Assembly (NCBI GenBank): GCA_023460575.1
Contig: JAEWPQ010000020.1
Location: 1 to 17,460 of the forward strand
From: Bacillota bacterium
Lineage (GTDB): Bacteria; Bacillota; Clostridia; Lachnospirales; Lachnospiraceae
Direction of reading: 5' to 3'
DNA length: 17,460 nt
The translations under genes and the position numbers were made by a program. This document shows, piece by piece, positions 14,602 to 17,460 of the stretch (position 1 is its first letter; each line of letters begins with the position of its first letter). The notes below the pieces were generated by a model. It was not told the origin of the DNA. It did no database searches and saw only the letters and a list, made by a program, of their open reading frames with translations.

Positions 14602-15261
14602 ATGAATACAGATGCCTTAGTTAACATTAATGGAGGCAGGGTGCCTACCCTGGAACTTTTCCTCATTCTGACCATCATATCGCTGATGCCTTCTATTCTG
14701 GTTATGATGACTTCCTTTACCAGAATCATCATTATCCTTTCTTTTACCAGGAATGCTCTTGGAGTACAGCAGACGCCGCCTAATATTGTTTTGGTAGGTA
14801 TTGCGCTGTTTTTAACACTGTTTATTATGGATCCGGTTATAAAAGATATCAATACGGAGGCTTACCAGCCGTATATAAAAGAAGAAATAAACCAGTCGGA
14901 GGCACTCAAGCGTGCTCAGATACCCATGAAGCGTTTTATGCTGAAGCAGACGGAAACAGGTACATTAAATCTGTTTGTAGATCTATCCAAAACAGAAAAA
15001 ACGGAAAAAATTGAAGATTTACCAATGACAGTAATCATTCCATCATTTATGACATCGGAGTTAAAACGTGCATTCACTGCAGGCTTTATGATTTTTCTTC
15101 CATTTATGCTGGTGGACATTGTTGTTTCCAGTACGCTGATGTCTATGGGTATGGTAATGCTGCCGCCGGCCATGATATCGCTTCCGTTTAAGCTGCTTTT
15201 GTTTGTTACAGTTAATGGCTGGGAGTTATTATTTACAAATCTCGTTAAAAGCTTTCACTAA
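14602..15261 (+). CDS. fliP: Flagellar export gate protein FliP
   Basis: FliP forms the core ring of the flagellar type III export gate with FliQ and FliR. The 219 residues show the hallmark stretches TSFTRIIIILSFTRNALGVQ (38-57), PPNIVLVGIALFLTLFIMDP, and near the C-terminus SMGMVMLPPAMISLPFKLLL. There are four predicted membrane helices with a soluble loop at about 82-145. There is no separate signal peptide, as in other Firmicute FliP and unlike the enterobacterial protein. AGGAGGAA upstream gives a strong start 10 bases after fliO. Confidence 0.98.
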   Translation: MNTDALVNINGGRVPTLELFLILTIISLMPSILVMMTSFTRIIIILSFTRNALGVQQTPPNIVLVGIALFLTLFIMDPVIKDINTEAYQPYIKEEINQSEALKRAQIPMKRFMLKQTETGTLNLFVDLSKTEKTEKIEDLPMTVIIPSFMTSELKRAFTAGFMIFLPFMLVDIVVSSTLMSMGMVMLPPAMISLPFKLLLFVTVNGWELLFTNLVKSFH

Positions 15262-15278
15262 GGACAGGAGGAAACTTT

Positions 15279-15539
15279 ATGACAGAAGTTGCGCTCAGCA
15301 CCCTGATGTACGAAATGTTCGGAGCAGCCGTTAAACTGGCAGGTCCGGTACTGGTGGTCAGTATGATCATTGGAATTCTTATTTCCATACTGCAGGCTGC
15401 AACCCAGATCCATGAACAGACTATTACCTTTGTGCCCAAGCTGCTTGTTGTGGGACTTATGCTTTTGATGATGGGCAGTAATATGATGAAGACGCTCAGT
15501 GATTTTACCGTACATATATTCAATACCATGCTGGGGTAG
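15279..15539 (+). CDS. fliQ: Flagellar export gate protein FliQ
   Basis: FliQ is a small helical-hairpin subunit that wraps around the FliP-FliR core of the export gate. The 86 residues match the family length, with two hydrophobic helices (about 16-40 and 50-75) joined by the conserved loop QAATQIHEQTITFVPKL. ACAGGAGGAAA before 15279 is a strong binding site. It lies between fliP and fliR as in nearly all flagellar operons. Confidence 0.97.
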   Translation: MTEVALSTLMYEMFGAAVKLAGPVLVVSMIIGILISILQAATQIHEQTITFVPKLLVVGLMLLMMGSNMMKTLSDFTVHIFNTMLG

Positions 15540-15566
15540 ATTTGGATACACGAAAGGAAGAGTTAA

Positions 15567-16328
15567 ATGCCGGATATAGGACAGATGATGCTTTTCTCCC
15601 TGATTTTCATGCGGATGTCAGGTTTTATACTTCTGAATCCCATTTTAGGAAGACGGAATATACCCGGTTATGTGAAGGGCGGTACGATTATGGTATTTAC
15701 CCTTCTTCTGTATTCGTTTTCTTCTTCTCAGGTTCCGGAGCCGGTTACTTCCGTCGAATATGCGGTGCTTCTTATTAAAGAATTTGCGATGGGCTATGCA
15801 ATTGGATTTGTTATGGAGCTGTTTGTCATGATAATCACATATGCTGGAACTATTATAGACTTTCAGATGGGACTATCCATGGCCACCGTATTTGATCCTC
15901 AAAGCAACGCACAGGTTGCGGTTACAGGAAGTATCTTTCACGCATATTTCATATTGTTGTTTTTTGCAGTAGATGGTCATCTGGCTTTGTTTAAGCTACT
16001 GATCCAGTCGTCGGAAATTGTGCCTTACGGACAGGCTGTGATTGGGACAAAAGTTGCATGGGCCATTCTTGAAATATTTATTCAATGTATTGTTATGGCA
16101 CTTAAATTTGCTTTTCCAATTATGGCAATTGAGTTTATAACGGAAATAGCAGTGGGGATTTTAATGAAGATTATCCCACAGATCAATGTATTTGTAGTTA
16201 ATATTCAGGCAAAGGTTTTAGTAGGTTTGTTAATGCTTATATTCTTATTTTCACCTATGTCGGATTATGTAGGTGTTATTATCAGTCAGATGCTTTTGGC
16301 AGTGGAGAATATGCTCAGGATTTTATAG
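15567..16328 (+). CDS. fliR: Flagellar export gate protein FliR
   Basis: FliR is the single-copy membrane subunit that completes the FliP-FliQ-FliR export gate. The 253 residues are mostly hydrophobic, with about six membrane segments. Family landmarks are the N-terminal FMRMSGFILLNPILGRRNIP, the GYAIGFVMELFVMIITYAG helix, IDFQMGLSMATVFDP at about 97-111, and KIIPQINVFVVNIQAKVLVG near 203-222. AAAGGAAG is upstream of the ATG at 15567. The gap after fliQ is 27 bases. Confidence 0.97.
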   Translation: MPDIGQMMLFSLIFMRMSGFILLNPILGRRNIPGYVKGGTIMVFTLLLYSFSSSQVPEPVTSVEYAVLLIKEFAMGYAIGFVMELFVMIITYAGTIIDFQMGLSMATVFDPQSNAQVAVTGSIFHAYFILLFFAVDGHLALFKLLIQSSEIVPYGQAVIGTKVAWAILEIFIQCIVMALKFAFPIMAIEFITEIAVGILMKIIPQINVFVVNIQAKVLVGLLMLIFLFSPMSDYVGVIISQMLLAVENMLRIL

Positions 16329-16351
16329 CGCAAAGGATGTGATGAACGGAA

Positions 16352-17413
16352 ATGGCAGATGATTCCAAAACCGAGAAGGCCACACCGAAAAAACGGCGGG
16401 ATGAACGTAAAAAGGGTCATGTTGCAGTTAGTAAGGATGTGGTTATGATCGCTACGCTTCTTGGAACTTTCGTGATGCTGAAAGCGTTGCTTCCGCTCAT
16501 GTATCGTACCATGCGGGATTATATGATCAAATATGTCAGTCTGGCTCCGGCAGCAGATACACTGTCAGATTATACATCAGGAGTTTTCTGGGATACGGTA
16601 ATTGCTATTTCAAAAGCAGCGATTCCAATCATTCTTGTTTCCACCTCTCTGGCAATTCTTGGAACAGGAATACAGACTGGATTTTTATTTACAAAAAGTA
16701 ATATGGCTCCCAAATTTGAAAGACTGAATCCCATTAAAGGCATTAAAAATCTGCTGTCTTTAAAAAGTCTGGTGGAGCTTATCAAGAATCTGATAAAAAT
16801 TACCATTCTTTCAGTAATTCTATATCAGATCATAAAAAGTGATTTAAGAGCAGTAGCAAGAACCATTGATATGAATTTAATGGATTCGGCTGTATACGTT
16901 CTGGATGCCATTATGGAGATGGTGATAAAGGTGTCCATTGTATTTCTGGCAATAGCCGGCTTTGATTATTTCTACCAGTGGTGGGATTATGAACGTCAGA
17001 TTAAGATGTCAAAGCAGGAGATGAAAGAAGAATACAAGCAGACGGAAGGAAATCCGGAGATAAAAGGGCGTATCCGGAACTTACAAAGAGAAAGAGCCCG
17101 CAGCAGGATGATGCAGTCAGTTCCTACTGCAGACGTAATTATACGTAACCCGACCCACTACGCGGTAGCGCTGCGTTATGACATAGAAAAAGATAATGCA
17201 CCTGTTCTGCTTGCCAAGGGTCAGGATGAACTTGCTTTAAGGATTGTAGCCATAGGCGAGGAGAATGGAATCTATGTGCTGGAAAACAAGCCTCTTGCAA
17301 GAGGAATTTTTGCCAGTACCAAAGTGGGGGAATCAATCCCTCCGGAATATTATGGTATGGTCGCTGAGATTCTGGTATACGTATACCGTATGAATAACAA
17401 GATCATAGAGTAG
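16352..17413 (+). CDS. flhB: Flagellar export switch protein FlhB
   Basis: FlhB controls substrate choice of the flagellar export gate and switches from hook to filament subunits when FliK signals. The 353 residues include the N-terminal basic signature KTEKATPKKRRDERKKGHVA (6-25), four membrane helices between about 28 and 210, and a cytoplasmic domain with the self-cleavage motif NPTH at 266-269 (cleaved between N266 and P267 in the family). The downstream signature PVLLAKGQDELALRI and ENKPLAR are present. A stop codon lies just upstream in frame, so the ATG at 16352 is the only good start. AAAGGA at 16332-16337 is rather far from it (14 bases). It follows fliR, and the usual next gene is flhA. 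Confidence 0.98.
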   Translation: MADDSKTEKATPKKRRDERKKGHVAVSKDVVMIATLLGTFVMLKALLPLMYRTMRDYMIKYVSLAPAADTLSDYTSGVFWDTVIAISKAAIPIILVSTSLAILGTGIQTGFLFTKSNMAPKFERLNPIKGIKNLLSLKSLVELIKNLIKITILSVILYQIIKSDLRAVARTIDMNLMDSAVYVLDAIMEMVIKVSIVFLAIAGFDYFYQWWDYERQIKMSKQEMKEEYKQTEGNPEIKGRIRNLQRERARSRMMQSVPTADVIIRNPTHYAVALRYDIEKDNAPVLLAKGQDELALRIVAIGEENGIYVLENKPLARGIFASTKVGESIPPEYYGMVAEILVYVYRMNNKIIE

Positions 17414-17454
17414 AAAATGCGGCATAGATACTTGAAAGAAATGGTGTAAAAAGA

Positions 17455-17460
17455 ATGAAG
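17455..17460 (+). CDS. flhA: Probable start of flhA (only two codons visible)
   Basis: An ATG at 17455 begins at the right edge, 41 bases after the flhB stop. flhA follows flhB in most flagellar operons, so this is probably its start, but only Met-Lys is visible and no strong Shine-Dalgarno is evident. The call rests on gene order alone. Confidence 0.3.

Noticed and set aside
14334..14852. Long open frame on the minus strand (172 codons) opposite fliO/fliP
   Set aside because: It is antisense to two firmly identified genes and its product resembles no family; the hydrophobic codons of fliP create the open frame.
17416..17448. Ten-codon open frame between flhB and the probable flhA start
   Set aside because: It is too short, has no clear Shine-Dalgarno, and no sign of a leader-peptide attenuator such as repeated codons or a terminator hairpin.

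Overview
The window is one uninterrupted stretch of a large flagellar (fla/che-type) operon. All genes lie on the + strand and are packed end to end, with gaps of at most about 80 bases and two short overlaps. No stretch of 300 bases or more lacks a gene. I see no convincing promoter or intrinsic terminator inside, so the window looks like the middle of a long polycistronic unit. It enters inside fliF and leaves just after flhB, where flhA probably begins.

Organism (inference): a Gram-positive clostridium, most likely Lachnospiraceae-like. The reasons are strong AGGAGG-type ribosome binding sites, moderately AT-leaning base composition, the order fliFGHIJK-flgD-flg_new-flgE-flbD-motAB-fliM-cheY-fliY-fliOPQR-flhB, a CheC-FliN fusion (FliY) instead of a plain FliN, and no L- or P-ring genes.

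Layout: 3-1352 fliF (5' end cut off), fliG, fliH, fliI and fliJ encode the MS ring, the rotor switch base and the export ATPase with its regulator and stalk. From 4966 to 8917, fliK, flgD, a small conserved flagellar-operon protein and flgE handle hook length control, hook capping and the hook itself. From 8982 to 10872, flbD/swrD, motA and motB encode a stator activator and the stator. From 10895 to 14217, fliM, cheY, flgC and fliY encode the switch complex, its chemotaxis input and a rod protein. From 14235 to 17413, fliO, fliP, fliQ, fliR and flhB encode the export gate. Together they make the ring, export apparatus, rod/hook and motor; the filament, the receptors and most chemotaxis kinases are elsewhere.

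I do not see an undescribed standalone system such as a defence island, mobile element or CRISPR array. The unusual content lies inside the flagellar genes: a hook protein with an inserted alanine-rich, predicted helical block of about 225 residues; a FliY whose linker carries two copies of the FliM/FliY CheY-binding peptide followed by a Met/Gln-rich stretch; flgC placed between cheY and fliY; no fliL between motB and fliM; stator residues of the sodium type; and two well-formed RNA hairpins without U-tracts, one after flgE and one over the end of fliJ.
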